From Lingula anatina (Eukaryota; Brachiopoda; Lingulata; Lingulida; Lingulidae), in assembly GCF_001039355.2 (NCBI RefSeq), contig NW_019775291.1, positions 989,571 to 1,053,570 on the forward strand: a DNA stretch of 64,000 nt. Reading direction: 5' to 3'. Position 1 is the first letter of the stretch, and each line of letters opens with the position of its first letter. Under the pieces are notes generated by a model. The model was not told the origin of the DNA and did not search any database. It saw only the letters and a program-made list of their open reading frames with translations. This document shows, in pieces, positions 36,025-48,300 of the stretch. The translations under genes were made by a program, and so were the position numbers.

Positions 36025-39000
36025 ATGGCTACTCCTGCACGAAACAAAGGTTCCAGGTATATATGTCTTTAATGTTCGTTTTTCGCTGTAGTCATGACAA
36101 GTGATTGGTAAAAGTATGAGTTTTTCACATTATACCATAAGCATGATCAGTTGGGTTTTTCAATTGTTTTTATTTTGATTATTTTTAAAGGGAAACACTG
36201 ACTACCCAATGCCACTTATCATATCTCATGAATAAAAGTATCTTTTATCCAATTATGAGCTATTTCTGAGTCAATTTGCTATATCATTATATTGTTAGTA
36301 GTATGCATTTTAGGGGTGTTGTTTGTTGTTTATGTTGTCTAATTTGATAACTGAAACAGCCGTTCAGTGTCATTTCACATTTAAGCCATACGCCTCTGTA
36401 AAGACTTGTAAAAGGAAGCAAGAATGTTAAAGCAGTAAAGAGAGTCATATGTTGCAATGCTGCATGTAAATTATAAATGTGTGGTATACAGCATTGCAAC
36501 CTGCACATCAATGCCACATGCGCCTCACATGGTTTTGTTGTATTTCAGTTTGCCTGTGGTTCCGTTGTCCCCAGAGCAGTTGTACAAGGAGGCCATAGAA
36601 AATGCTGCCAGTTACAACAGCAGATTGTATTTGGAAAGTCAGATGCGACTGCCATATGTTGACTCCAATACTGCCGTGGCACAAAGACATAGTAATCTAT
36701 GGGTCAGTTACAGACAGAGAATGCCAGGTAGGCTGCCTGTGTAGTAATCTATNTTTATTGTTAAATCAGTATTACCAAGGTCACAGACATAGAGACTGGA
36801 GAAGCAGGTGGGTTTTATTGTTAAATCAGTATTACCAAGGTCACAGACATAGAGACTGGAGAAGCAGGTGGGTTTTATTGTTAAATCAGTATTACCAAGG
36901 TCACAGACATAGAGACTGGAGAAGCAGGTGGGTTTTATTGTTAAATCAGTATTACCAAGGTCACAGACATAGAGACTGGAGAAGCAGGTGGGTTTTATTG
37001 TTAAATCAGTATTACCAAGGTCACAGACATAGAGACTGGAGAAGCAGGTGGGTTTTATTGTTAAATCAGTATTACCAAGGTCACAGACATAGAGACTGGA
37101 GAAGCAGGTGGGTTTTATTGTTAAATCAGTATTACCAAGGTCACAGACATAGAGACTGGAGAAGCAGGTGGGTTTTATTGTTAAATCAGTATTACCAAGG
37201 TCACAGACATAGAGACTGGAGAAGCAGGTGGGTTTTATTGTTAAATCAGTATTACCAAGGTCACAGACATAGAGACTGGAGAAGCAGGTGGGTTTTATTG
37301 TTAAATCAGTATTACCAAGGTCACAGACATAGAGACTGGAGAAGCAGGTGGGTTTTATTGTTAAATCAGTATTACCAAGGTCACAGACATAGAGACTGGA
37401 GAAGCAGGTGGGTTTTATTGTTAAATCAGTATTACCAAGGTCACAGACTTAGAGACTGGAGAAGCAGGTGGGTTTTACAGTTAAAACAGATAAAGCTGTT
37501 ATTAATATGAAAAACTTTAATCCCTGGCAAACTGTTTTCCTATGCCTTCAGTGGCTAATTGCATCTATGTCTTAGATGGTAAGGATTTCTAGCATGTATA
37601 ATAATCATCATCAGTGTGTCAGGCCTGGTGCAGGCAGCAACAATCATGGTCCTCCAGTTAACTCTTTTTTCAGTCGATTGGATGAGCTCATTATTGTACA
37701 CGTGTTGATTTGTTGCGATAATGATATGCATTTAGAGTCTAAAGTCCAATTATGTTCAGTGGACTTAACAATAGAAAATATAGAAAACAAAAGGCTAGAA
37801 AGAATAGAAAATAAAACGCTAGTAAAAGAAAAGGAAAGATTGATTAAAAAGCATAAATTTAAATAAAGTAGAATTAATGATGAATGATATGTCCTCTCTG
37901 ACTGTTACTTATAATTTATTATAATTATTATATTTGCCAGATATGCACCAGATCAGTACTATAGAGAACCCAGCAGCCAGGAAAGATGAAGATGAGAACT
38001 CTAGCTCCAATGTGCATACAGCCAGCTCTGACTTTGTGTCTACAGACATTGCCCTGAAGGAGACATGGTATGATGACTATGAGGAGATCAGTGAACCACC
38101 AGATGCTGGAGAGATTGACAACCAATCTGATTATAGTGACTATGAAGAGACCTATGTGAAAAAGAAGAAGAAAAAGGTTTTTAATGCTTTTGATTTTGTT
38201 GTTATAGGAAGTAAAGGAATCTGATTAATTCAGCAAATAAAATGAGTTTGACAAATGTCGTATTTGTGACTCTAGGACAGTTTCCTCCCAGGCAATCTCT
38301 TCCTCCCTCTCCCCAGTAATTGTCCTGCTACCATATTTGTATCCAGTCTCTCAGATTTCTTTGAACTATCTAAAATGAGAAAGGAATAACTCTTTTATTA
38401 GGTATGATGAAATATCTTGTACTTGCTTATTTTTATTCTAACAGAAATTTTGGCAGGTTTTCTGTTTAATTTGGGATGTATTTTCTGAGTACACTACAAC
38501 TTGTTTAGTATTATATCTGCTAGCAATCAGTTTGACAGAGGCGGCGGGGTTGTCTTTTTAGTGTCTTCCTTTCCATAATTACAATATAAGTGGCTGGCAT
38601 AACACAACACCGCTCTCATATAAGCAACTAGCATGGTTTGAAATTGGTTTCCTATGGTGATTTAACTGTACTGGGTGGGCCAACAAGATGGTACTTAGAG
38701 ACAGGTTTTAGTCAGTTCTGTTTATCCAGTACTATAACTGATCTAAACTCCTTGGTTTTGTTTACTTGCAGAAAGGAGGGCCTGGTAGAGGGCGTGGCAG
38801 AAAACCTCACGCTGAGACCATGAAGGATGATGACGTTGAAAAGCCATATTCTTGCGACAGTAAGCAAGCTTTGCCTTTTATGTCCTGCAGTATACTAGTT
38901 GTTGTCATATGCATTGAGTGTCTTGTTTTTTTTTAATCTTCTGTATAGATTTTAGCTTCTCCTTTTTGATTTAACCATTTGAATTTATTTAGATATTGAA

Positions 39001-42000
39001 AATTTACATTCTAATTTCTGGTAATTTGTTCAGATCACCATGTGCATGACATTTGAATGTTGTTTAGAAGCTATACATTTGGACCAGCCAGAGCTTGGAT
39101 TTTGAAAGAGCAAATTCTTAATTTTGCACATTGTATGGTTTTTAGTGATTAGTGTATATTAAAACGAGAAGGTAATAAATAAAAACATTTTTGATGTAAT
39201 ATTTTTTCAACTTTTGTGCAGAAGGGGTGAGAAACAGGTAGAAAACATTGTTGTCAGTAAAACTATATAAAGGTGTCAAGTTAACTGTCATGTCACGAAA
39301 TTTAAAAAACCTTGGCATGTCAACAAGTCATTAAAAAGAAAAGTGGTGGGGAGACATTATTTTTTGATAACAGTCCATAATCAATTATTTTTATACCTAC
39401 ACAAGCCTCCTGTGAATTTTCAGTGTGTTCAGCGCGTTACAAGACGCGGCCTGGACTGACCTATCACCTGACTCACTTCCATAACAGCAGTTTGGAGGAC
39501 GAACACACACAGTCGCCCAAGAGCTCGTCATTCAATGATGAGGGTACAGAGACTGCTCGTTAGTCCTATATCACTTTATATACTCCACTGCAGTGCTTTG
39601 GATATTATGCCTTCTTTTCTGCGCTTTCTTAATGCTTTGATCATGTGCTTTTTACATGCATGCCTTGCTTCAGAAGTTAATTGCATATGTGCATGTGAAC
39701 GGGGNCTTTTTCTTTCTGTTGATTTGTCTCTATGCATTGCACTGTAGACTTGTGCATCTTTTTTGAGGGACCATCTAAAAAATCACATGGTTTCTGTACA
39801 TTAATGTTGGATAGTCACTGAGATCCAGCCTTTGGATGTCATTGCCTTTGGGGGTGGGGGTGGGGGTGTTAATGTCCTATAGCTAGCCATAACAGCCTAT
39901 ATTTTATCAAGAGAGGTTATATCAGTTAAAACTCCACATAAAAGATTCCACAATATGATAGTAACAGCGAGTTGCCATGCCACTCTAACTCATTCTACTA
40001 TTTCTCAAGGTTTTTCTCTTTCTAACTGCAGTTTGTCTAATGCAGGTTAAACTGTGGATGTATATGTCTCTCCTTAAAGAATGCTATGTTGGTTCCTAAC
40101 ATGGAAAATACAATTTGTAAAAAAAATCACAGTTTCAGTCCGTCTGTTTTTTATTCTGTGGTGTATTTTCTCGATGAGAACTATCTTTAATGGCCATATA
40201 TTAGCAAATGGTGTAGCTGAATTGCTTGAAATAGAATGAGTTGGTCTGGGCTATAATGTTATGATTGATTTTATTTTCAGTGGATTTTATTGTGCAGGGT
40301 GTTTGTATCAGGAATCGTCTTTTTCCAATAACTCTAATACTACACAGTTGTACATGGCTGTTATTTTAAAGAAATATTTTGCCAAGAGTTTTGTATCATG
40401 AATTTAAAATAACTCTCATTCTAAATTTGTACATGACTGATTTGACTGAAATATTTTACAAGTTTGGAGTTTTTTGCATGTTGGTATCTTTGGTGATCAT
40501 TTTCTGACTGTCATGGCTTCATGCATTTGACTGATTTCTCACAAACTGAATACTTACCACTGTTTAAAAGGACCTGGATTTGCAGAAACCATGTGAGTTC
40601 ATTAGATGGCTGCTAAGTGACAGTTTTACAGTAGTAAGTGCAGTCAGGTCTTTTCCATTGTCAACATCATTTCAGTCCCGTCATCTCTTGTTTACACACT
40701 TTCTTGTCTATGTCCATTTTTTATTCATGATTATAGTTGTTATTGTCTTGTGTCATCACTAAAATGTACATTTCTTGCATGTTAGGAATGTTAGTAAAAA
40801 ATGAGGTTAAGGTGCAGCAATGATTCAAAACACTTCCATATTTTCTTGTCTTTATTATTATGTACAAACATTTTTTTATGATTTTGACATTGGGCACCCT
40901 AAACTTCCACAGTGTAACATAAAAGGCACATACACTTCTATTTTAATTTCTTATATAGGACATGGTACAGACTATATGTATTTGTTCAGTAATTGTAATA
41001 TTTTCACTTCTTTGCAATATCATGGGCTTCTTACAGATTTGGAAAACTTTGGCCAACTGATGAAAGTTATAACAGGAACTTATGGATTATACCTTTTTTA
41101 TTCTAATGCAATGTATAACCTTAATATACACAACTAAACAGCTGCATAACATAGGGTTTTGCTTGTAGAGGTATAACTTACAAGTTAGACTGTGCTATAC
41201 AATATTGTTTATCTGCTTCTTATCATGTTTGTTTTCATTCAGAAAGCTTGTCCCATTTACATAAAACTGACCTTTGTTGCTTTACAATATTTGCTTGATT
41301 TTTGCCCATTTTTATGCCCATAACAATGTGAAGCATGAAGTATTTTTATACAACTGAATTGATAGCATCTTTCAATAATTCAGTGATGTCAGTTTGAAGG
41401 TAATAAACTAGTAGAAATTAATTTTTAAACAAGTGTACTGGAAAGGTAAGCTTAACAAACCACATGTTATATTTTCATAGATATTTGGTGTTGGATATTT
41501 GATCCTAGAAATGAAACGCTTGAAAAGCTATTGAGATGGTTTATTTTTGTTTTACTCAAGTTTTTGTGACCTGGTTTTCTTCCAGCTGGAACTAGCACTG
41601 CCCCGTCAGGTACAAAATCTGGCCGCCACAAGAACTCCCCAAACAACTACTGTGACTTCTGTCTGGGCGATGAAACGTTCAACAAGAAAACCAAGGTGTC
41701 GGAGGAGCTGGTATCGTGTGCCGACTGTGGCAGATCAGGTAAGAAGACTGGTCTAGGGACATGTCTTATATAATACATATAGGAGCGTTAATATATCAGG
41801 GTGTAGCCGAGATATAATAAACCCCTGTATGTGTGTAAGCAAAAAAACAAGTGAAATTATCCTATTGTTTATAGTGCCAGCTGTGAGATGAGCAAGGATG
41901 AGATTTTTTCCCACTAATGGCAGATCTCTGACTTTTTGGGAGCCAAAAATATCATTGGCCTAAGTGGCCCCTGAACCCTATGCCATATTTTCTGGCTTTT

Positions 42001-43226
42001 TCACCAAATGGCAGTCTCATCCCCCCAAAAAGTTATGTACTTCCTTCTTTAGAAAGGAAAAACATTAGTTGCGTTATTAGTGCCAAATTAAAAATTGAAA
42101 TAATCAAATGTACATGTAATTCACATTTTAGTTTTATTGTGGTCTTAAGACCAACTCGTTTTATGCTTTAGCTTTCTTTCATACATTACTTTAAGGGATT
42201 TGAGAAAAAAGTCTTCTTCGACAAAAGCTAAGATGATCAATTTTGATTGTTCAATCTTTCAGGCCACCCGACCTGTCTTCAGTTTACAGAAAATATGATA
42301 GTGTCAGTCAAGAAGTATCCCTGGCAGTGTATAGAATGCAAGTCCTGTGGTTTATGTGGCACGTCTGATAATGATGTAAGTGTTTGTGCTTGAGACACAA
42401 AGTTTTAAAGCACTGAACAATAACTTGAAAATAAGACTTAATGCTTAGACTCCCCAGATTTTATAATGGCTTGAATGGTGTAAGTAGTAGTGTAGTAGTG
42501 GTGTAGGACTTCTTTATTCATCTGTTTTGGTATCTGTCCTGTTGCTGTCCTGTCCCACTTGTTTCAATATTGAAATTGAATTTAATATTTGTTCTGAGTG
42601 AGGAAACTTTTGCTTTGTTTCAAAGTTTAAATGCTCATGTTTTTATTTGATCATTACTTTCTTTTTCTTATGTTACTTATTCATAGTATATCTCATTTGT
42701 TAATTATTCCAGGATCAACTCCTGTTTTGTGATGACTGTGACAGAGGCTATCACATGTACTGCCTATCACCCCCTCTATCTGAACCTCCAGAGGGTAAGC
42801 AACATTGCCAAAACTTATGTACTTTTAAAAATGACATGAATTCTTTTCCATGGTAGTGTAATGCCAGTATGAAAGGCTTATCATGAGACATTTTAGTGCA
42901 GTTTGTAAAATTGCGTTAGAATTGTCAGAATATACTTGCATGAAATCTTAAGATTGTACTTTAAAAATTACTTGGATGACAAATAGCACACAAATAGTCC
43001 ATTCAGCAAGTAAAATACATCAGTATACAATCATTACATACAATCAGCTTACAAACCTAAGTCTAACCATTTGACCATGACCTTGATTTGCTTCTAAAAT
43101 ACTTATGTTTAAAATAAATCACTGAGATAATGTTATGTGTTCATTCCAGGGAGCTGGAGTTGTCACCTGTGTATTGAAGAGTTTCATGCTGGTAAACCCC
43201 CTGCTTGTATGGCTGCACCACGATAG
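36025..43226 (+). CDS. DPF: d4/DPF family chromatin reader (BAF45 subunit), double PHD finger
   Basis: Homologous to DPF1/2/3, BAF45 subunits of SWI/SNF-type chromatin remodellers that read acylated histone H3. Exons: 36025-36056, 36549-36727, 37941-38176, 38772-38859, 39424-39543, 41586-41738, 42263-42375, 42713-42794, 43150-43226; frames all agree and total 359 aa. Residues 11-70 are the Requiem N-terminal domain, and 75-150 are acidic ending in poly-Lys. A Krueppel-like C2H2 finger uses C177, C180, H193 and H198. PHD1 runs about 240-297 (CDFC, CADC, HPTC, CIEC) and PHD2 about 298-345 (CGLC, CDDC, GYHMYC, CHLC). The Arg/Lys-rich segment that normally follows the Requiem domain (LYxYPxRRWRKKRR type) is absent and the protein is about 30 residues short. 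An exon is probably missing at the N of 36753. The donor at 38177 (GTTTTT) is weak. Confidence 0.92.
36742..37473. repeat. Perfect 60-bp tandem array, 12 copies, next to an N
   Basis: From 36754 twelve 60-bp units follow, identical except one A-to-T change at 37449 in the last. Each contains a CAG|GTGGGT donor-like string. Just before the N, TAGTAATCTAT (36742-36752) repeats DPF exon 2 sequence at 36690-36700 with a 52-bp step, so an exon-2-edge duplication is cut by the join. The open frame through the array is an artefact of a 60-bp period divisible by three. Confidence 0.9.
39705..39705. other. Single-N join in a DPF intron
   Basis: Isolated N between GGGG and CTTTTT. No duplication is apparent around it. 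Confidence 0.7.
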
Positions 43227-45209
43227 TCACAGAGAAAGAGGAACAGTTTAAATAGTGTCTTCTGTCAAGTGTCACTTTGAAACATCAAGAATCCATGTCT
43301 TGTGGACTGTTTTGTGCTAAGGAAGTGGTGCACTCTGAAAATATCACGTTCTGTGGTTTATTAGTCAACGTCAAATATTTCCATAGTGACTGGCTGGGAA
43401 GAAATGAATTTTATTTTCTATACTTTCTTACTTCATCAGAAGTAATTTAAAGCAATCATGGTGCTGTAGAAATCTGATAGAAATGAACTTGTCATCCCAG
43501 CAACCACAAACATGGCTTCCAGTCAGCTTTAGCAGGTGTGAGGTTGTTCCAATTTAGGGGGGTATTCTGACAGAACTCTGGAACCAGGGACCACAGCCTC
43601 ATATCTGTGTCTGGGATAACATATGACAATTGCAAACTGAAGTCTTACTTCAGATTTACCAAAATTAATCATTAAAATGTACTGTATATATTATATACTA
43701 GACTTGTAATGTTGAGCAGTTAGTGAGTAGTAAGAACACACTGTGAATGTTTATATCTAAACATTTTAAGTCAAAGAAATCAAAATGAATGTTTATGTAT
43801 TCATGTTACAGTCATTAGATACTCATTAAAATAAGCTTTTGTAACATTTAATCATGGGGTCAATTATCGGGTAACTTTTTTACTGCTTCATGTTTTGTAT
43901 AAAAAGTCTGTAGTCATAGTTCTTTTAGTTCTCCACAGAATATGCCCAACTTATAAGTCATCCATCATTTTGTGCACCATATTTTGTAAATGTGTAATTG
44001 CTTTGAATTTGAACAAGTTCCAAAAACTTGAGAGAAAAATATAGTACACAAGATTATGAACAAAATTTCTAATAATGAGCAAACCCAAAGAATGGGAGAT
44101 TTGTTGGTGTAACTGAATGTTTTAATTAACCAATTTACAATTTCTCTGAAAAATTTTCTAGTGAATATTGCTACGTTTATTTCTACATCCAAATTATTGT
44201 TCATAATCTCTCCTATTGGGCAAGAGCCTGGGTAAGTGTAGGAAGATACACACTGTATACTGTGTAGACAATAAAGCTTGTTGTCATTGTTAAGACTGAA
44301 AGGGTGGTTGTTATTGTAGCACAGGTCACTGTGACTTGTTCATGGATGTAGTTTACCCAGAGGAGATAGCTCTCCAGTTTCAGTGCTGCCATCTGGTGGT
44401 TGATGTCTAGCTAGACCATTGGTTAAACACAGATCACGTGTGGAACAATCCAGCTGCTCTCGACGTACTTGTAACCATTTGGTCAGACAACTGACTTGAT
44501 TGCAACTGTGAGGACAATACAACAGTTTGGGTAATCATGTTTGTATTTGACCGTAAACAAATATCTCAATGTACACAATTCAATAAATTAAAAACTTTAT
44601 CACAGATAATTTACAAGACATGCCACTTGAGCACTTAATATTCTTCTAAATAAATTATTCTTAGTCTCAATTTTCTCTCCAGTAATCACCTACTTTGTTT
44701 GCTGAAAAAAAAGGTACCAGCTAATGCCATTCTTCATTTTACTCTGTTAAGGAAAAATAACCAAAATTGAGTCCATCCCATGTACTATTTAAATGAGTTA
44801 AATTTTGGTCAGTGCACCATGTTTGAGTACATATCAAAACTCTTTGGTACACGCTGTCAGCATTCCTTGGTAATCAACACTTAGGCACTTGACTTATCTT
44901 TGTCCTTGTTCAATTCTCTTCATATATAAAACATTGTGCTATTAACAGATTAAACCCAGGATCACAAGATGACCCCATGATGTACAATTTGTAGATGTGA
45001 TTGAGAATTGCAAACTCATTATTCCTGCTTCTGTTAATAATGCACTAGGTCTACAACAGTATTTCTGATCCTGTTGTGTAAACCTAGTCCAAATAATGGA
45101 ATGACTGGCATTAAAGACTGACCATTTTGACACTGTTAATTCTGTAAACCAATACAGACTACAGTTGATACTAATGCTGTAAGTACTGGGACCCTGTTAA
45201 CCCAGTAGG
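43227..45209. other. 3' regions of the converging DPF and acyl-CoA oxidase genes
   Basis: No coding exon seen. The DPF 3' UTR probably runs to about 44300, after the AATAAA at 44270. The rest would be the acyl-CoA oxidase 3' UTR on the other strand. Confidence 0.55.
44270..44275 (+). terminator. Candidate polyadenylation signal, DPF gene
   Basis: AATAAA followed 15-20 bases later by TTGTTGTCATTGTT, a GT-rich downstream element. About 1.04 kb after the stop codon. Confidence 0.5.
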
Positions 45210-45300
45210 TTACAGTTTAGACTGGGGTGGCAGTAAGACCATGTTACTATAAGGATAATAAGCCCACGGCGCTCTATTGCTGGGAATGCATGCTATTTAG
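45210..45300 (-). repeat. 91-bp duplicate of the acyl-CoA oxidase C-terminal coding end
   Basis: Directly downstream of the stop codon lies a second copy of the last coding bases. Read in its own frame it still gives [12 protein letters not shown]...PPQSKL and a stop. It is therefore a duplicated C-terminus including the SKL signal. The 91-bp step is not a multiple of three, so it is 3' UTR unless separately spliced. Confidence 0.8.
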
Positions 45301-48300
45301 TTACAGTTTAGACTGGGGTGGCGTTAATTCCATGTCACTGTCAGGATAATAAGCCCACGGCGCCCTACTGCTAGGAATGCCTGCAATGGGTGCATGAACA
45401 CAGTTGGAGGGATGACGGAATGCTTCCACGACCTCAAGAGCATGCTCTCTGGTTACAGCACACAGTTTGATGTACTGAAAAGATAAGAGAAGTTTTCTTT
45501 TAGCTTATGAACATTACTAATATTCAGCAAAAATTGCAAAAAATATTTGAATCAGTAATTTTTTTCTGACTAAAGTATATCTGAATAGTTGCAATCCATA
45601 TCTTTAAAAACATTGTAATTTTCTCCTTGAAATCTTCTCAATATTTGAATACTGAATACTGTGGGGACCTGCTTCATGAAGTAAAACAGCTGGTCGTAAA
45701 ACTCAACTTTGTAAAGCAGGAAAAAACTTATGTTGGCTTCAGCAACTTTTCCACTGCAGTAGGCTGCAAATATGAATCTAAGTTCAGACTATTACATGTA
45801 AACTAGACTTGTGTAGCTCACCTCTTGTCTCAGGTCTTTGGCCATGGCTGCTGTGATGTAGTTGTTCTCTAAGAACCAAGCTCTGTCTTCATACAGCAGG
45901 TGGACAGCATACAGCTTGCAAAACTGGAAATATAATATAATATAATATATACCCTGATACTGTTGTGTGGCATACAGCTTGCAAAACTGACAATATGCGT
46001 AATGTACACACTCTGACACTGTTATGTGGCAAACACAAAGATACTGTTGGAATTGTACCTCTCTAGCAGATCAGCTTTGTTTACATTAACTCTGGCTCTG
46101 GTTTATCTCAGAAATAAGTAGCAACAGACTTCTTAAATATAACTCTAATTTTGTATGATAAATAATCTGTATCAACATTTTCTCCTTCAAAGCTGATAGA
46201 AAGAGAAGAAAGATCCTTAGGCTTACCTTCATCATGATCTCTTTATCTCTCTCTTCAGGGCACCTGTCCACTGCTGCCATGTACTGCTCCAATGTAACTG
46301 GAATAGGCAATAACATGTCTACAAACCACATCTACGACATCGTTCACAACAAAAGCCAAATGTTCATTAATAAGAAATGGGAGGAGCATGGCCGCTGATG
46401 TCTCTAACAAAGAAGACACTTTAATGACTGCAACAAAATATCTGACGTTCAATGCTGCAAAGACCATTGATAAATCCATAGGAAAATTAATCCTTTTTCA
46501 CATAATAAAATGTAGCAGAGATCAGTGTTATAAAGTCCTTACCTCTATGTATATAACACCAGGCCAGTGTAGTGGAGTGATGGAGACAGAGTTCAGTGTT
46601 ATAAAGTTCTTACCTCTATGTATATAACACCAGGCCAGTGTAGTGGAGTGATGGAGACAGAGTTCAGTGTTATAAAGTTCTTACCTCTATGTATATAACA
46701 CCAGGCCAGTGTAGTGGAGTGATGGAGACAGAGTTCAGTGTTATAAAGTTCTTACCTCTATGTATATAACACCAGGCCAGTGTAGTGGAGTGATGGAGAC
46801 AGAGTTCAGTGTTATAAAGTTCTTACCTCTATGTATATAACACCAGGCCAGTGTAGTGGAGTGATGGAGACAGAGTTCAGTGTTATAAAGTTCTTACCTC
46901 TATGTATATAACACCAGGCCAGTGTAGTGGAGTGATGGAGACAGAGTTCAGTGTTATAAAGTTCTTACCTCTATGTATATAACACCAGGCCAGTGTAGTG
47001 GAGTGATGGAGACAGAGTTCAGTGTTATAAAGTTCTTACCTCTATGTATATAACACCAGGCCAGTGTAGTGGAGTGATGGAGACAGAGTTCAGTGTTATA
47101 AAGTTCTTACCTCTATGTATATAACACCAGGCCAGTGTAGTGGAGTGATGGAGACAGAGTTCAGTGTTATAAAGTTCTTACCTCTATGTATATAACACCA
47201 GGCCAGTGTAGTGGAGTGATGGAGACAGAGTTCAGTGTTATAAAATCCTTACCTTTATGTATATAGCACCAGGCCAGTGTAGTGGAGTGATGGAGACACT
47301 GATTCCAGGCAGTGAAAGGAGGTTCTAATTTTGTAGACACCTATTCAAATTAATATGAAAACTGGCAAAAATCAAACATTTACAGTAGGCATAATCAATC
47401 AGTCACATTATCGCATAAGAGAAAATCTGTAAACGAGGCAATCACAGTAATTCTACACCTGTCCAGTCAAAACAGTGTCAATATTTCATCATTAAATCAT
47501 AAATGAGTGACTAATAAATTAAATGCTGATCTCATAAAGACTAGCATGTATTACCCAAAAGCCTGGTTACACAGCTTACCTTATCAAACAGTCTGGATGC
47601 CAGACTTCTCAGCAACTTGTCTTCTTTAAAAGCCAGTGCCTTCCTGATGAATGTCATACTGCTCACAGGGGCCAGAGTTACTGCAAACTTACTGAAAACA
47701 AAGAGTTTAAATGGTTGACCAAGTAAAAAATTGCTTTTACCATAAGAAAATAAACTGCATGATTAGATAGAAAAGTGAAACTGCCTCATAAAATTCACTC
47801 ATGAATTTAACATTAAAATAAATGGTAAAAAAGCTTTCTAGGATTTTAACTCAGTCAGTCTTAGCTAAATGGTTATGAGATGACAACAGCTGTCACCAAG
47901 ACATGCTACAGGCCAAGTTACCTTGTTTTCACAGAAGACATAAAGCTGCCTGTCATAGAAGACAACATGGCTGCCACCCTGCTACTTTCAAACTGTTTAC
48001 TATACTGAGTGAGGAGCTCCTTGGCAACTTGCTGTAACAGTAAAACATGTCAAACTTTAACACCACAGAATCTTAAAAAAGTTTTGTTTATATCTGTACA
48101 CAACTATAACACAACTTACTCCAATAGAACTTACAAATTATAACAGATTTCTATTTTTGACTCACCTGTAACATGACCATGTTATCCCCTTCAAAAGTCA
48201 CAAACACATCTGCATCTCTCTTCAGACTAGGAAGACGGTTTTCCTCCATATAACCCTGAAAATGTCAACAACATGCACTTTAAAGCTCTTACATGCAATC

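Noticed and set aside
36754-36813. The 60-bp unit as the missing DPF exon
   Set aside because: With its best acceptor the frame from exon 2 hits TAG after seven codons, and no RRWRKKRR-like residues are encoded.
36602-37510. 302-codon frame with a 20-residue repeat ([20 protein letters not shown])
   Set aside because: Produced by the 60-bp array, whose period is divisible by three. It crosses an N and has no gene context, and the same stretch is intronic in the DPF model.
39849-39868. G-quadruplex in a DPF intron
   Set aside because: Only three clear GGGGG runs; a fourth tract is lacking.
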